DNA of 64,000 nt. It comes from Rhodoferax sp. Its GTDB lineage: Bacteria; Pseudomonadota; Gammaproteobacteria; Burkholderiales; Burkholderiaceae_C. The notes under the pieces were generated by a model. It was not told the origin of the DNA and did not search any database. It was given only the letters and a program-made list of their open reading frames with translations. The stretch covers positions 186,001 to 250,000 of the forward strand of contig JACKLK010000003.1 of assembly GCA_024236015.1 (NCBI GenBank), in the 5' to 3' direction. The position numbers were made by a program, and so were the translations under genes. Shown here piece by piece: positions 26,139 through 37,192 of the stretch. The stretch's first letter is position 1, and the number at the start of each line of letters is the position of its first letter.

Positions 26139-27179
26139 ATGACCCTGCCCGCCTCCATCCCGCATATCGGCGCGCTCGCCGCGGGCGCACGCAACGCCAT
26201 CACCGACGTGGCCGGCGTCACGGTCGGCCATTGCACCCTTGCCGACGGCGACCTGCAAACCGGCGTCACGGTGGTGCGGCCGCATGCCGGCGACCCGTTC
26301 CGCGACCGGGTGCCGGCCGCGGCCGTCGTGCTCAACGGCTTCGGCAAGAGCACCGGCCTCGTGCAGCTGCAGGAACTCGGACTGATCGACACGCCGATCG
26401 CGCTGACCAACACCTTCTCGGTGCCCGCCGTCGCGATGGCGCAGATCCGCCAGTGCATCGCCGACAACCCGCGCACCGGCCGCGGCATCGACACCGTCAA
26501 CCCGCTGGTACTGGAATGCAACGACGGCTATCTGAACGACATCCAGCGCATGGTGGTGTCGGAGCAGCATTACCAACAGGCGCTCGCCCATGCCAGTGAC
26601 ACGGTGGAACAGGGATCGGTGGGCGCCGGGCGCGGCATGTCGAGTTTCGGGCTCAAGGGCGGCATCGGCACCGCGTCGCGCCGGGTGCCGGCGCGCCAGG
26701 GCCGCGAACACACGCTCGGCGTACTGGTGCAGGCCAACTTCGGCAAACTGCCGCAGCTGGTGCTGGCGGGCGACCCGATCGGCGCGCGGCTGGCCGCTCG
26801 GCAATCCGACACCACCGATGCCGGCCCCGAGAAAGGCTCGATCATCATGCTGATCGCCACCGACGCGCCGCTCGATGCGCGCCAGCTGCGGCGGCTGGCC
26901 CTGCGCGCCGGCGCCGGCCTGGCGCGCACCGGCTCGGTGTTCGGCCACGGCAGCGGCGACATCGCCGTGGCCTTTTCGACCGCCTACACCGTCCCGCAGG
27001 ATCCGCTGCGACCGATGCCGGCACTGGCGATGCTGCATGACGCCTTGCTCGACGACCTGTTCCAGGCCGCCGCCGACAGCACCGAGCAGGCCATCGTGCA
27101 TGCCTTGTGGCATGCGACAACGGTCACCGGGCGCGCCGGCCACCGGCGACGGGCCTTGCGCGACCTGCCCGCAGATTGA
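26139..27179 (+). CDS. P1 (S58, DmpA-like) aminopeptidase
   Basis: 346 aa. ITDVAGVTVGHCTL opens the DmpA fold. The self-cleavage/nucleophile site is EKGSIIMLIATDAPL with Ser234, exactly as in L-aminopeptidase D-Ala-esterase/amidase. RGMSSFGLKGGIGTASR is another family motif. The precursor splits before Ser234 into two subunits and releases N-terminal residues from peptides or beta-peptides. No signal peptide, so probably cytoplasmic. It has its own promoter region shared with the divergent antitoxin. Confidence 0.92.
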   Translation: MTLPASIPHIGALAAGARNAITDVAGVTVGHCTLADGDLQTGVTVVRPHAGDPFRDRVPAAAVVLNGFGKSTGLVQLQELGLIDTPIALTNTFSVPAVAMAQIRQCIADNPRTGRGIDTVNPLVLECNDGYLNDIQRMVVSEQHYQQALAHASDTVEQGSVGAGRGMSSFGLKGGIGTASRRVPARQGREHTLGVLVQANFGKLPQLVLAGDPIGARLAARQSDTTDAGPEKGSIIMLIATDAPLDARQLRRLALRAGAGLARTGSVFGHGSGDIAVAFSTAYTVPQDPLRPMPALAMLHDALLDDLFQAAADSTEQAIVHALWHATTVTGRAGHRRRALRDLPAD

Positions 27180-27292
27180 ACGTCTGACCCGCTACCCGGC
27201 GGTCCGCCACCGACAGACGCTGCGACAACGACTCGATCCGGCGGAGCGCATCGCCCGGACCCACGACGGACACCAGCGGGACAAGACCCGTC

Positions 27293-27709
27293 TCAGGCGT
27301 AGAACAACCACAGCAGCACCAGCAGCACCAGATACGGAAACACCACCGTCGGCCGGATCGCGCTGGTCAGGTACTCGCGCACCAGGCCGAGCACACCCCT
27401 GCGTTGCGCCTGCCAGCGGCTGTGCAATGCGAAGGCGCCCGCCGGATCGCCGGCATCGATGGCGCGCTCGATCACCAGCAGGCGTTCGCCCAGTCGCGAC
27501 TGGCAGGTCTTGAAAATGCCCTCCTGCAGCCACAAGACCGCGATCAGCAGCATCAGCCAGGCCGCATGCAGCTCGACGACGATGCCGCCGAAGAACAGCA
27601 CGACGGCGGTCAGCTTGATCGTCAGCGCGCCGAACTCGTAACGTTCGTACAGGGGTTGCAGCACGGCCCATTCCCGGGCGGCTGCGTTGGTGGAGGTCTG
27701 CGAATCCAT
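27293..27709 (-). CDS. Small membrane protein of unknown function
   Basis: 138 aa from MDSQTSTNAAAREW. Three hydrophobic stretches: LTAVVLFFGGIVVELHAAWL continuing into LMLLIAVLWL (about 35-63), and VVFPYLVLLVLLWLFYA at the C-terminus. In between lies a cytosolic helix with QAQRRGVLGLVREYL. It starts 28 nt after the MFS stop on the same strand and is probably co-transcribed. I do not recognise a family. Confidence 0.75.
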   Translation of the reverse strand: MDSQTSTNAAAREWAVLQPLYERYEFGALTIKLTAVVLFFGGIVVELHAAWLMLLIAVLWLQEGIFKTCQSRLGERLLVIERAIDAGDPAGAFALHSRWQAQRRGVLGLVREYLTSAIRPTVVFPYLVLLVLLWLFYA

Positions 27710-27737
27710 GGGGTCCCGATCTGGTGGTCGCGGCAGT

Positions 27738-29003
27738 CTACCCGCCCACCGACATGCTCGGGCGACCTGCGACCGCGGCATCCTCCAGGCGTCCGATCAG
27801 CGGCCAGCGCCGGCCCACCGTGATCCACGCCACCAGTCCGATCGACATCAGGCCCACGGTGGCCGCCGCCAGGCCCAGCGTCGAATGCATGACGAACGGC
27901 GCGATGACACCGGCGGTGATGGCGTTGGCGCCGGAGCCGACGAACATCTGCAGCGACGAGGCCATGCCGCGGCGCGCCGGATGCAGGTCCAGCACCAGCA
28001 GCGTCACGGCCGGCACCATCATGGCCCAGCCGAAGGCATACACCATCAGCGGCAACATTGCCCACGACGCCTGGGCGGTGAACACGGCATTGGCCAGCAG
28101 GTTGGCCAGCGCGGCGCAGACCATGACGATGAAACCGATGCGGATCTGCTGGCGCGGCGCGATCCGGCCCGCCATGCGCCCGCTGACCCAGGCGCCGACC
28201 ATGATGCCGCCGATGTTGAGCACGAAGAACCAGAAGAACTGGGTTGGCGCCAGCCCCAGATGGCCGCCCAGGAAGGCCGGCGCCGCCAGCACGTAGAGAA
28301 AATTGCCGTTGAACGGCAGGCCGGCGGCCAGCGCCAGCAACACGAAACGCGGGTCCAGTCCGAGCTGCCAGTAGCCGCGCAACAGGTTGCCGACGCGAAA
28401 CGACTGGCGTTCGCTGCGGTCCAGCGTCTCGGGCAGGTAGCGGTAGTTCGAGATCCACAACGCGACGCCGATGGCGGCCAGGAACCAGAAGATGCTGCGC
28501 CAGCCCAGCCAGACGAACAACCAGCCGCCGATCATCGGCGCGATCGCCGGCGCGATGCCGAAGAAGATCGTGATCTGGCTCATGACCCGCTGTGCCTGCG
28601 AGGGCGGGTACAGGTCGCGCACGACGGCGCGCGAGACCACGATGCCCGCTCCGGTGGACAGGCCTTGCAGGATGCGGAAGAACACCAGCTGCCCGATGTC
28701 CTGTGCCAGCGCGCACCCCACCGAGGCGGCGGCGAATATCGCCACGCCCCACAACACCACCGAGCGCCGCCCGAAGCTGTCGGAGATCGCCCCGTGGAAC
28801 AGGCTCATGAACGAGAAGCCGAACAGATAGGCCGACAAGGTCTGCTGCATCTGCACCGGCGTGGCGCCCAGCGCATCGGTGATGCCGGCAAATGCCGGCA
28901 GGTAGGTGTCGATCGAGAACGGGCCGACCATGCCGAGCACCGCCAGCAGGATGGCGAGTGCCCAACGCGGGCCGCGCCACAGGGATTGGGCTTGGGGATG
29001 CAT
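27738..29003 (-). CDS. Bcr/CflA-family drug efflux MFS transporter
   Basis: 421 aa, 12 TM segments. GPFSIDTYLPAFAGI in TM1, the loop HGAISDSFGRRSVVL, and RILQGLSTGAGIVVSRAVVRD in TM4 are the Bcr/CflA (DHA1) hallmarks. It exports drugs such as bicyclomycin, chloramphenicol or sulfonamides by proton antiport; the actual substrate is unknown. No regulator gene is adjacent. The downstream small membrane protein gene follows closely. Confidence 0.9.
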   Translation of the reverse strand: MHPQAQSLWRGPRWALAILLAVLGMVGPFSIDTYLPAFAGITDALGATPVQMQQTLSAYLFGFSFMSLFHGAISDSFGRRSVVLWGVAIFAAASVGCALAQDIGQLVFFRILQGLSTGAGIVVSRAVVRDLYPPSQAQRVMSQITIFFGIAPAIAPMIGGWLFVWLGWRSIFWFLAAIGVALWISNYRYLPETLDRSERQSFRVGNLLRGYWQLGLDPRFVLLALAAGLPFNGNFLYVLAAPAFLGGHLGLAPTQFFWFFVLNIGGIMVGAWVSGRMAGRIAPRQQIRIGFIVMVCAALANLLANAVFTAQASWAMLPLMVYAFGWAMMVPAVTLLVLDLHPARRGMASSLQMFVGSGANAITAGVIAPFVMHSTLGLAAATVGLMSIGLVAWITVGRRWPLIGRLEDAAVAGRPSMSVGG

Positions 29004-29157
29004 GGGTGGAAAAGGCGAACGGCCGGCGACGGGAAACGGGTCTCGGTGTCGCGCCCCGGCGATGGCGACGACAGCATGGCATTGTCGTCACAAACGCCAG
29101 CGGCGTTGCCGCAGGGCGCCACGGCCCGTGTCTGGGGCCGCTCCGCGCCAGCCCCGA

Positions 29158-29442
29158 TCAGCGACGGAACGTGTAGTGAAAGGGCGAACCGAGCGAGAAC
29201 GACTCGGCGAAACCCATGTTGCGCAGGCAGTCCGTGACCCGCCCGGCCTGGCGCGCTCCCTGGCACTGCACCATCCGGTAGACCTCGCCCTGCGCGTTGT
29301 TGATGGCGATCGTCACCGCCGCGCCATAGATCGGGTCGCGCGCACCGGCCCTGCGCAGCGCAGCCAGCAGCAGCGCGTCGTCGGCCGGTCGTTCGGTTCC
29401 GTCAATCAGCGAAATGATCATGGACGTGTATCGGTCGGGCAA
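29158..29442 (-). CDS. Hypothetical protein, 94 aa
   Basis: Starts at 29442 or at the ATG at 29421 (MIISLIDGTERP). DDALLLAALRRAGARDPIYG and the two Cys (QCQGARQAGRVTDCLRNMG) give a plausible compact fold; no signal peptide or TM segment. I recognise no family. It is divergent from the alpha/beta hydrolase gene. Normal codon use supports a real gene, moderately. Confidence 0.55.
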   Translation of the reverse strand: MPDRYTSMIISLIDGTERPADDALLLAALRRAGARDPIYGAAVTIAINNAQGEVYRMVQCQGARQAGRVTDCLRNMGFAESFSLGSPFHYTFRR

Positions 29443-29646
29443 GCTCCACCCTGCAATTGACCGCCATCAATACCGCGGCGGTCCATTATTTATAAGGTAT
29501 TGCGCGGACAAGGGGTTGAGGGTCGACCCCAATACGGGGCGAATCCGCGCACGGATGCGCCGGACGCGATCGGGGTGGGCGCACGCGCGTCGCGGGCCGC
29601 GGGCGCTTTGCGACACGCCCGTGGTCCCGCGCAGAAAGGGCATGTC

Positions 29647-30606
29647 ATGAAAATCGCCATCGCCGCCGCCGGTCTGCTAGTGGTCGCCACGGCCGGCATC
29701 GGCGGGGCGTTCCAACGGGACATGGCCGATGCCCGGCTGCGGGCTGCGGCCGGCAGCGCCGTGGTCGACACCCGTTGCGGCCCGATCGAATACCAGCAGG
29801 CGGGCCAGGGCCTGCCGCTGCTGATGATCCACGGCAGCGGCGGCGGACACGACCAGGGCATGGACTGGGCTCGGCCACTGTCCCGCCACCGCGTGCGGGT
29901 GATCGCGATGTCGCGTTTCGGTTACCTGCGAACCCCGCGGCCCGCCGACGCGTCGCCGCAGGCGCAGGCCGATGCGCATGTGTGCCTGCTCGATGCACTG
30001 GGCATCACGACCGCCGCCGTCATCGGTGTTTCAGCCGGCGCCCCGTCGGCGATGCAGGCAGCCATTCGCCATCCGGATCGGGTTCGGGCACTGGTGCTGG
30101 TCGTCCCGATTGCCTGGAAGCCGGGCTCGGTCGCCGATTCCGCGCCGCCGGTGTCCGACCGCAAGGATGCCTTGCTGCTGCGCCTGCTCGGCTCGGACCT
30201 GCTGTTCTGGTCTGCGCTGCATCTGGCGCGCAACCCGATGCTGCAGCACGTGCTGGCGACACCACCGTCGGTCGTCGCGGCGGCCTCCGCGGTGGAACAG
30301 GCCCGCGTGCAGGCGCTGGCCGAACACATCCTGCCAGTCTCGCTGCGCGCTGCCGGGCTGCGCGACGATACGCGGCTGGGCAAAAGCCTGGGCCGCTACG
30401 CGCTGGAGTCGATACGGGCACCGACACTGGTGATCAGTGCACGCGACGACGGATTCGGAACCTACGCGGCGGCCCACTACACGGCGAGCCACATTCCCGG
30501 CGCGCGCTTCGTCGGCTTCGACACCGGCGGCCACCTGCTGGTCGGCCATGGCCAGGCTGTGCATGCCGCGATCCTGCGGCTTGTGCAGACATCGGGGCCG
30601 CCATGA
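29647..30606 (+). CDS. Alpha/beta hydrolase with N-terminal signal/anchor
   Basis: 319 aa. MKIAIAAAGLLVVATAGIGGA is a signal peptide or anchor. The oxyanion part is LLMIHGSGGGHDQG, the nucleophile GVSAGAPSAM (about Ser128), the acid in VISARDDGFG, and the His in GGHLLVGHG. Probably a periplasmic esterase-type enzyme of unknown substrate. The ATG follows an AAAGGG SD. A DUF6920-like gene follows 139 nt downstream on the same strand. Confidence 0.88.
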   Translation: MKIAIAAAGLLVVATAGIGGAFQRDMADARLRAAAGSAVVDTRCGPIEYQQAGQGLPLLMIHGSGGGHDQGMDWARPLSRHRVRVIAMSRFGYLRTPRPADASPQAQADAHVCLLDALGITTAAVIGVSAGAPSAMQAAIRHPDRVRALVLVVPIAWKPGSVADSAPPVSDRKDALLLRLLGSDLLFWSALHLARNPMLQHVLATPPSVVAAASAVEQARVQALAEHILPVSLRAAGLRDDTRLGKSLGRYALESIRAPTLVISARDDGFGTYAAAHYTASHIPGARFVGFDTGGHLLVGHGQAVHAAILRLVQTSGPP

Positions 30607-30745
30607 AGCTGCACAATGGCCACGGCCGAGTCGATGCCGCGGTACGCCGCCCCGCGGCAGTTCACGGCCATCACATCGTGGCCATGCGCGGCAGGTGTCG
30701 CGACGACACCATGCGCCTGGTCCACGGTGTTTCCGGAGCCCTTGC

Positions 30746-31618
30746 ATGCCCCTATTGACACCCGGCCTGTGGGCCTTCATCGCCATGGCGGTCGCCGTGC
30801 CGATCGCCATCGTGGCCGCTGGCCGATGGCGGTGGCATGTGCGCACCCGTGCGCTGACCGCGCGGCTCGCAGCCACGCGAGAGCCACCCCGGCCGGCGCG
30901 TGTCGATGCCCGTGCGCTCGACGGCCTGCCACCGGTGGTGCAGCGGTATTTCCGGGCAGCCTTGCCCGAGGGCGCGCGCATCATCGATACCGTGTCGCTC
31001 GCGCATGCCGGCCGCTTCGACACCGGCGAGACCGTCGAGCGATGGAAACCGTTCACGTCGCACCAATGTGCCGTCATGCACCGCCCGGGTTTCGTGTGGG
31101 ACGGCCGCATTGCGATGGCGCCGGGCATCGGCGTGTTTGTGCACGACGCCTATGTGGCGGGGGAAGGCCTGATGCACCCCGCCCTGCTCGGCCTGTTCCG
31201 CCTGGCCGATCTGCGCGGCGGCGGCGAGCTGGCCCGGGGCGAACTGATGCGTTTCCTGGCCGAGGCCGCCTGGTACCCGACGGCGCTGCTGCCCAGCCAG
31301 GGCGTGTGCTGGGAGGCGATCGACGATACGTCCGCACGGGCGACGCTGACCGACGCCGGACTGTCCGTGGCGCTGGACTTTCACTTCGATGCGCAAGGGC
31401 TGATCGCCTCGGTACGGGCCCAGGCGCGCGGCCGCAGCATCGGCGGCGCCATGGAGATGCGGCCCTGGGAAGGCCGCTGGTCGGACTACCGCCTGCAGCA
31501 CGGCATGCGGGTCCCGATGACGGGCGAGGTCGCCTGGCTGCTGCCGCCGTCCGAGGGCGGCCGCAAGCCTTATTGGCGCGGCACGGTCACCGCGCTGCAC
31601 TACACGTTCGCAGCCTGA
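30746..31618 (+). CDS. DUF6920 (DUF6544)-like protein
   Basis: 290 aa from MPLLTPGLWAFIAMAVAVP, an N-terminal TM anchor. PPVVQRYFRAALPEGARII and RWKPFTSHQCAVMHRPGFVWDG (shown only in part) are the pattern of this uncharacterised family; the C-terminus has MRVPMTGEVAWLLP and GRKPYWRGTV. No enzymatic function is known. The SD is GGAG. It lies downstream of the hydrolase in the same direction and ends 28 nt from the convergent ahpF. Confidence 0.72.
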   Translation: MPLLTPGLWAFIAMAVAVPIAIVAAGRWRWHVRTRALTARLAATREPPRPARVDARALDGLPPVVQRYFRAALPEGARIIDTVSLAHAGRFDTGETVERWKPFTSHQCAVMHRPGFVWDGRIAMAPGIGVFVHDAYVAGEGLMHPALLGLFRLADLRGGGELARGELMRFLAEAAWYPTALLPSQGVCWEAIDDTSARATLTDAGLSVALDFHFDAQGLIASVRAQARGRSIGGAMEMRPWEGRWSDYRLQHGMRVPMTGEVAWLLPPSEGGRKPYWRGTVTALHYTFAA

Positions 31619-31646
31619 GCCTTGCGGCCGGCGGCCGCACTTGGCA

Positions 31647-33212
31647 TCAGGCCGGCAGCGGCGAGCGGATCAGGTGGTCGAATGCGCTGAGCGCGGCCTT
31701 GGAGCCTTCGCCGGCGGCGATCACGATCTGCTTGTACGGCACCGTCGTCGCATCGCCGGCGGCGAACACGCCGGGCACGCTGGTGGCGCACTTCTCGTCG
31801 ATCAGGATCTCGCCGTAGCGGCTCAGCTCGACTGTGCCCTTGAGGAACTCGGTATTGGGCACGAGGCCGATCTGCACGAACACGCCGGCCAGTTCCACCC
31901 GGTGGCTCTCGCCGCTGGCGCGGTCCTTGAACACCAGGCCGTCGACCTTCTGGCCGTCGCCGGTGATCTCGGTCGTCTGCGCGTTGACGTGGATCGTGAC
32001 ATTGGCCAGGCTGCGCAGCTTCTTCACCAGCACCGCGTCGGCCTTGAGCTGGTCGGCGAACTCGACCAGCGTCACGTGGCGCACGACGCCGGCCAGGTCG
32101 ATCGCCGCCTCGACGCCGGAGTTGCCGCCGCCGATGACCGCGACATCCTTGCCCTTGAACAGCGGGCCGTCGCAGTGCGGGCAATACGCCACGCCCTTGT
32201 TCCGGTATTCGGCCTCGCCCGGCACGTTGACGTTGCGCCAGCGTGCGCCGGTGGACAGGATCACGCTGCGGCTCGTCAATGCCGCGCCGTTCTCCAGCGT
32301 CACGGTGATCGGCCCGCCCGGCTCCGATGCCGGAGCGATGGCCGCCACGCGCTGGCCGTTCATGATGTCCACGTCGTTGGCCTTGACCTGCGCCTCGAGC
32401 GCCGCGGCGAACTGCGGGCCTTCGGTGTGCTGGACCGAGATGTAGTTCTCGATGCCCAGCGTGTCCAGCGTCTGGCCGCCGAAACGTTCGGCCACGACGC
32501 CGGTGCGGATGCCCTTGCGCGCGGCATAGACCGCGGCTGCGGCGCCGGCCGGGCCGCCACCGACGATCAACACGTCGAACGCGTCCTTGGCGCCGAGTTT
32601 TTTCGCGTCGCGGGCCGCGGCGCCGGTGTCGACCTTGGACAGGATCTCCGCCAGTTCCATGCGGCCGGAGCCGAACGGCTGGCCGTTGAGGTAGACGCTG
32701 GGAACCGCCATGATCTGGCGCTGCTCGACCTCGTTCTTGAACAGGCCGCCATCGATCATGACGTGGGTGATGCGGGGGTTGAGCACCGCCATCAGGTTCA
32801 GTGCCTGCACCACGTCCGGGCAGTTGTGGCAGGTCAGCGAGATGTAGGTCTCGAACGCCATGTCGGTGTCGAGCGCGCGGATCTGTTCGATCACGTCGGC
32901 CTCGACCTTGGGCGGATGGCCGCCCGCCTGCAGCAGGGCCAGCACCAGCGAGGTGAACTCGTGGCCCATCGGGATGGCGGCGAAATGGATGCCCATGTCC
33001 TGGCCGGCGCGCGTGACCTGGAACGATGGCTGGCGTGCGGCGGTGCCGTCCCAACGCAGCGTGAGCTTGTCGCTGAGGCCGTCGAGGTCCTGCAGGAACT
33101 CGCGCATGTCGCCGGCCTGCGGGCCGTCGCCGAGCGAGGCGATCACCTCGATCGGCTGCGTCAGGCGGGTGAGGTAGGACTGCAATTGCGTCTTCAGGTT
33201 GTCGTCAAGCAT
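31647..33212 (-). CDS. ahpF: Alkyl hydroperoxide reductase subunit F
   Basis: 521 aa from MLDDNLKTQLQSYL with SD AAGGAG. The N-terminal double thioredoxin-like domain carries CHNC (residues 128-131). The FAD-binding GGGPAGAAAAVYAARKG, the redox YCPHCDG and the NAD(P)H-binding GGGNSGVEAA follow, with a C-terminal AAGDATTVPYKQ. It passes electrons from NADH to AhpC for peroxide reduction. It lies 137 nt downstream of ahpC on the same strand, the classical arrangement. Confidence 0.97.
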   Translation of the reverse strand: MLDDNLKTQLQSYLTRLTQPIEVIASLGDGPQAGDMREFLQDLDGLSDKLTLRWDGTAARQPSFQVTRAGQDMGIHFAAIPMGHEFTSLVLALLQAGGHPPKVEADVIEQIRALDTDMAFETYISLTCHNCPDVVQALNLMAVLNPRITHVMIDGGLFKNEVEQRQIMAVPSVYLNGQPFGSGRMELAEILSKVDTGAAARDAKKLGAKDAFDVLIVGGGPAGAAAAVYAARKGIRTGVVAERFGGQTLDTLGIENYISVQHTEGPQFAAALEAQVKANDVDIMNGQRVAAIAPASEPGGPITVTLENGAALTSRSVILSTGARWRNVNVPGEAEYRNKGVAYCPHCDGPLFKGKDVAVIGGGNSGVEAAIDLAGVVRHVTLVEFADQLKADAVLVKKLRSLANVTIHVNAQTTEITGDGQKVDGLVFKDRASGESHRVELAGVFVQIGLVPNTEFLKGTVELSRYGEILIDEKCATSVPGVFAAGDATTVPYKQIVIAAGEGSKAALSAFDHLIRSPLPA

Positions 33213-33349
33213 GGGTTTCTCCTTCAAAGTGCAGGGGCGTGCAGGCCCGCTCGCCAGGCTCCGCGCGGATCCTGGCGACTGGGCCCGGTGGGCCAGTCGA
33301 ATCGGTGGGGGCCCGGGGGCGGCCGGGGCCGGCCCCGGGAGGCGGGTTG

Positions 33350-33913
33350 TTAGATCTTGCCCACGAGGTCCAGCGACGGCGTCAGCGTCTTGGCACCTTC
33401 GTTCCACTTGGCCGGGCAGACCTGGCCCGGGTTCTTGGCCACGTACTGGGCGGCCTTGAGCTTGCGCAGCGTCTCGATCATGTCGCGGGCGATGCTGTTG
33501 TCATGGATCTCGGCGGTCTTGACCACGCCTTCCGGATTGACCAGGAAGGTGCCGCGCAAGGCCATGCCTTCTTCCTCGATGTGCACGCCGAACATGCGCG
33601 TGAGCTGGTGCGTCGGGTCGCCGATCAGCGGGAACTGGGCCTTGCCGACCGCCGGCGAGGTCTCGTGCCAGACCTTGTGCGCGAAATGCGAGTCGGTCGT
33701 GACGATGTAGACCTCGGTCTCCAGCTTCTGGAACGCCGGATAGTTGTCGGCGGCATCCTCGACCTCGGTCGGGCAATTGAAGGTGAACGCGGCCGGCATG
33801 AACACGAGCACCGACCACTTGCCGAGCAGATCGGCTTCGGTGACCTCGATGAACTTGCCGTTCTTGAATGCCTGGACCTTGAAGGGCTGGACCTGGGTGT
33901 TGATGATGGACAT
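33350..33913 (-). CDS. ahpC: Alkyl hydroperoxide reductase subunit C (2-Cys peroxiredoxin)
   Basis: 187 aa. Peroxidatic Cys47 in PAAFTFNCPTE and resolving Cys166 in GQVCPAKW. It reduces peroxides and peroxynitrite and is recycled by AhpF. OxyR control is usual in the family; I did not find a convincing OxyR site in the upstream region shared with groES. Confidence 0.97.
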   Translation of the reverse strand: MSIINTQVQPFKVQAFKNGKFIEVTEADLLGKWSVLVFMPAAFTFNCPTEVEDAADNYPAFQKLETEVYIVTTDSHFAHKVWHETSPAVGKAQFPLIGDPTHQLTRMFGVHIEEEGMALRGTFLVNPEGVVKTAEIHDNSIARDMIETLRKLKAAQYVAKNPGQVCPAKWNEGAKTLTPSLDLVGKI

Positions 33914-34167
33914 GCTTAACTCCTATGAAGTGGTTTATGTTGATAGCGAAACTGAATTGTGCCACCACAAACCGCCATCGCGGGTTGATTTGCCAAATGC
34001 CGGCCATAGGCAAACACTAATCTGCATTGGGGTGCAGCCAGCGTTGCAGGCATGGGCGGCAGGCGGGCATCCGTGCCCACGGCCGGGTCGGCGCAGGACC
34101 GGCGGTACCGGCCGGCGCAGAACCGGCGTGGCGGCACCGGATCGGGGCAAATTTTCTGGTCGACGGC

Positions 34168-34195
34168 TTGAAACGCGGGCAAATGCCCTTATCAT
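34168..34195 (+). promoter_or_regulatory. groESL promoter
   Basis: TTGAAA, 16 nt, TATCAT: a good vegetative promoter ending where CIRCE begins. CTTGAA followed by CCCTTATCAT also resembles a sigma-32 site, so dual control is possible. Confidence 0.65.
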
Positions 34196-34221
34196 TAGCA
34201 CTCGAAGGAGATGAGTGCTAA
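34195..34221. promoter_or_regulatory. CIRCE operator (HrcA binding site)
   Basis: TTAGCACTC-N9-GAGTGCTAA, a perfect CIRCE inverted repeat placed just after the -10. HrcA binding here represses groESL until heat shock. The hrcA gene is not in the window. Confidence 0.97.
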
Positions 34222-34307
34222 CAACACCCTTCGCCTCACATTCAGAAGCACCAAATCGATATTGGTGCTTTTTTGATGACCAAACCGTTTCAAACCAAGG
34301 AGATCTT

Positions 34308-34601
34308 ATGAAACTTCGCCCCCTGCACGACCGTGTGATCGTCAAACGCGTGGAAAACGAAACCAAGACTGCTTCTGGCATCGTCATCCCTGACAGCGCG
34401 GCTGAAAAACCCGATCAGGGCGAAGTCCTGGCCGTTGGCCCGGGCAAGAAGAACGACAAGGGCGAACTCAGCGCGATGGCCGTCAAGGTCGGCGACCGCG
34501 TGCTGTTCGGCAAATACAGCGGCCAGACCGTCAAGGTCGATGGCGACGAGTTGCTGGTGATGAAGGAAGACGACCTGTTCGCAGTCGTCGACGCCAAGTA
34601 A
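34308..34601 (+). CDS. groES: Co-chaperonin GroES
   Basis: 97 aa: MKLRPLHDRVIVKRVENETK, the mobile loop ETKTASGIVIPDSAAEKP, and C-terminal LLVMKEDDLFAVVD. SD AAGGAG before the ATG. It forms the lid of GroEL. First gene of the CIRCE-controlled operon; groEL follows after 46 nt. Confidence 0.98.
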   Translation: MKLRPLHDRVIVKRVENETKTASGIVIPDSAAEKPDQGEVLAVGPGKKNDKGELSAMAVKVGDRVLFGKYSGQTVKVDGDELLVMKEDDLFAVVDAK

Positions 34602-34647
34602 TCGACGCAGCACCCACTCACTTACTAGATAGATACGGAGAATTACT

Positions 34648-36309
<1,662 letters not shown>

Positions 36310-36367
36310 TTGCCCGTCGGCCTGCTGCGTCGGGCGCCACAAGGTGCCCGACATCTGCCAGCCACGC

Positions 36368-36402
36368 AAAACCCCGCGAGCGCAAGCTTCGCGGGGTTTT
36401 TT
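36368..36402 (+). terminator. Rho-independent terminator of groESL
   Basis: AAACCCCGCGA pairs with TCGCGGGGTTT around a GC-rich loop, then a run of T. It lies 58 nt after the groEL stop and also faces the convergent FeeM-like gene. Confidence 0.9.
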
Positions 36403-36444
36403 CATGGGCGCCGCAGGCGGCAGGCCCGGGCGCGCCAAGCCGTG

Positions 36445-37116
36445 TCAGGCGACCAGGGCCGCCGGACGGGCCTGCGCATGCTCGTCGTTGGCCGCCACCA
36501 CCTGCACGTCGGCATGCACGGTCTCGGTCATGAAACCCAGCAGGCGGTTCTTGGTCGCCTGCCAGGCCTCCTTGGCGCCGGCCACGTCCAGCGCCAGGAT
36601 CTGGTGCGGCAAGCCTCCGGCGCTGGCCAGCGGCACCCATTCGCCGCCCTCGAAGACGTCCTTGAACCCCAGGCTGCGGTAATTGCGGATCAGCGCCGCC
36701 GATCGCGCACCGATCACCATCCAGCGCACCTGGGTGGCCAGGCAATACTGGTAGCTGGCCTTCATCAGCAACAACTTGACGACATTGCTGGCGCCCGCCA
36801 CGACGGCCAGCCGCGAGATCTGGGCACGCGGGCGATTGGCCAGCCATTCGGGCAGGCGCAGGCTCGACTCCAGCGTCAGCGGGCCGAAACCGCTGACCTG
36901 GATGCGCGCGGTGCCCAGGCATTCGCCCGTGGCCTGGTCGCGGCACACCAGCACGACGGTGCCTTCGGCCCGGTCCAGCGGCTCCACCTCGGCGAACTGC
37001 GGGCCCAATGCGGCATCGTGGTGGCCATATGCGGCGGCGCGCACGGCGCACGCGTCGCGAAAATCCTGTTCGCTGCTGGCCAGGCGAACCAGAAAACCCA
37101 GACTGGATGTTTGCAT
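36445..37116 (-). CDS. GNAT-fold acyltransferase, N-acyl amino acid synthase (FeeM)-like
   Basis: 223 aa. The core (CAVRAAAYGHH; GTARIQVSGFGPLTLESSL; AQISRLAVVAGASN; VRWMVIGARSAALIRNYRSLGF) matches the FeeM / autoinducer-synthase-like branch of the GNAT fold. FeeM joins fatty acyl-ACP to amino acids. No other genes of such a pathway lie next to it. Its upstream region contains an 18-bp palindrome and is cut 70 bp from the start by the IS5 element, which may have changed its expression. Confidence 0.75.
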   Translation of the reverse strand: MQTSSLGFLVRLASSEQDFRDACAVRAAAYGHHDAALGPQFAEVEPLDRAEGTVVLVCRDQATGECLGTARIQVSGFGPLTLESSLRLPEWLANRPRAQISRLAVVAGASNVVKLLLMKASYQYCLATQVRWMVIGARSAALIRNYRSLGFKDVFEGGEWVPLASAGGLPHQILALDVAGAKEAWQATKNRLLGFMTETVHADVQVVAANDEHAQARPAALVA

Positions 37117-37169
37117 GAGATACGTTTCCTAAGAGTTGCGGGTGGTTGGCTTCAAATCACTATCGCCCC

Positions 37170-37187
37170 GTTTCGATATATCGAAAC
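37170..37187. promoter_or_regulatory. 18-bp perfect palindrome upstream of the FeeM-like gene
   Basis: GTTTCGATATATCGAAAC, self-complementary over all 18 bases. It lies 54 bp upstream of the FeeM-like start and one base from the IS5 target duplication. A candidate operator for a dimeric regulator that I cannot name. Confidence 0.45.
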
Positions 37188-37192
37188 ATTAG

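Larger units (their letters stand above)
33914..34307. other. Divergent ahpC / groES regulatory region
   Basis: Contains the groES promoter and CIRCE operator on the right. On the left is the ahpC leader with a short AT-rich patch just upstream of its start. No gene is supported; a GTG-started ORF here is only the upstream extension of groES. Confidence 0.6.

Noticed and set aside
30603..30758. 51-codon ORF (MKLHNGHGRVDAAVRR...) starting with an ATGA overlap at the hydrolase stop
   Set aside because: No SD, no recognisable motif, and it overlaps the SD and start of the DUF6920-like gene; probably chance.
33914..34194. OxyR site upstream of ahpC
   Set aside because: GATAG-like bases occur but the spaced ATAG/CTAT pattern is not met.
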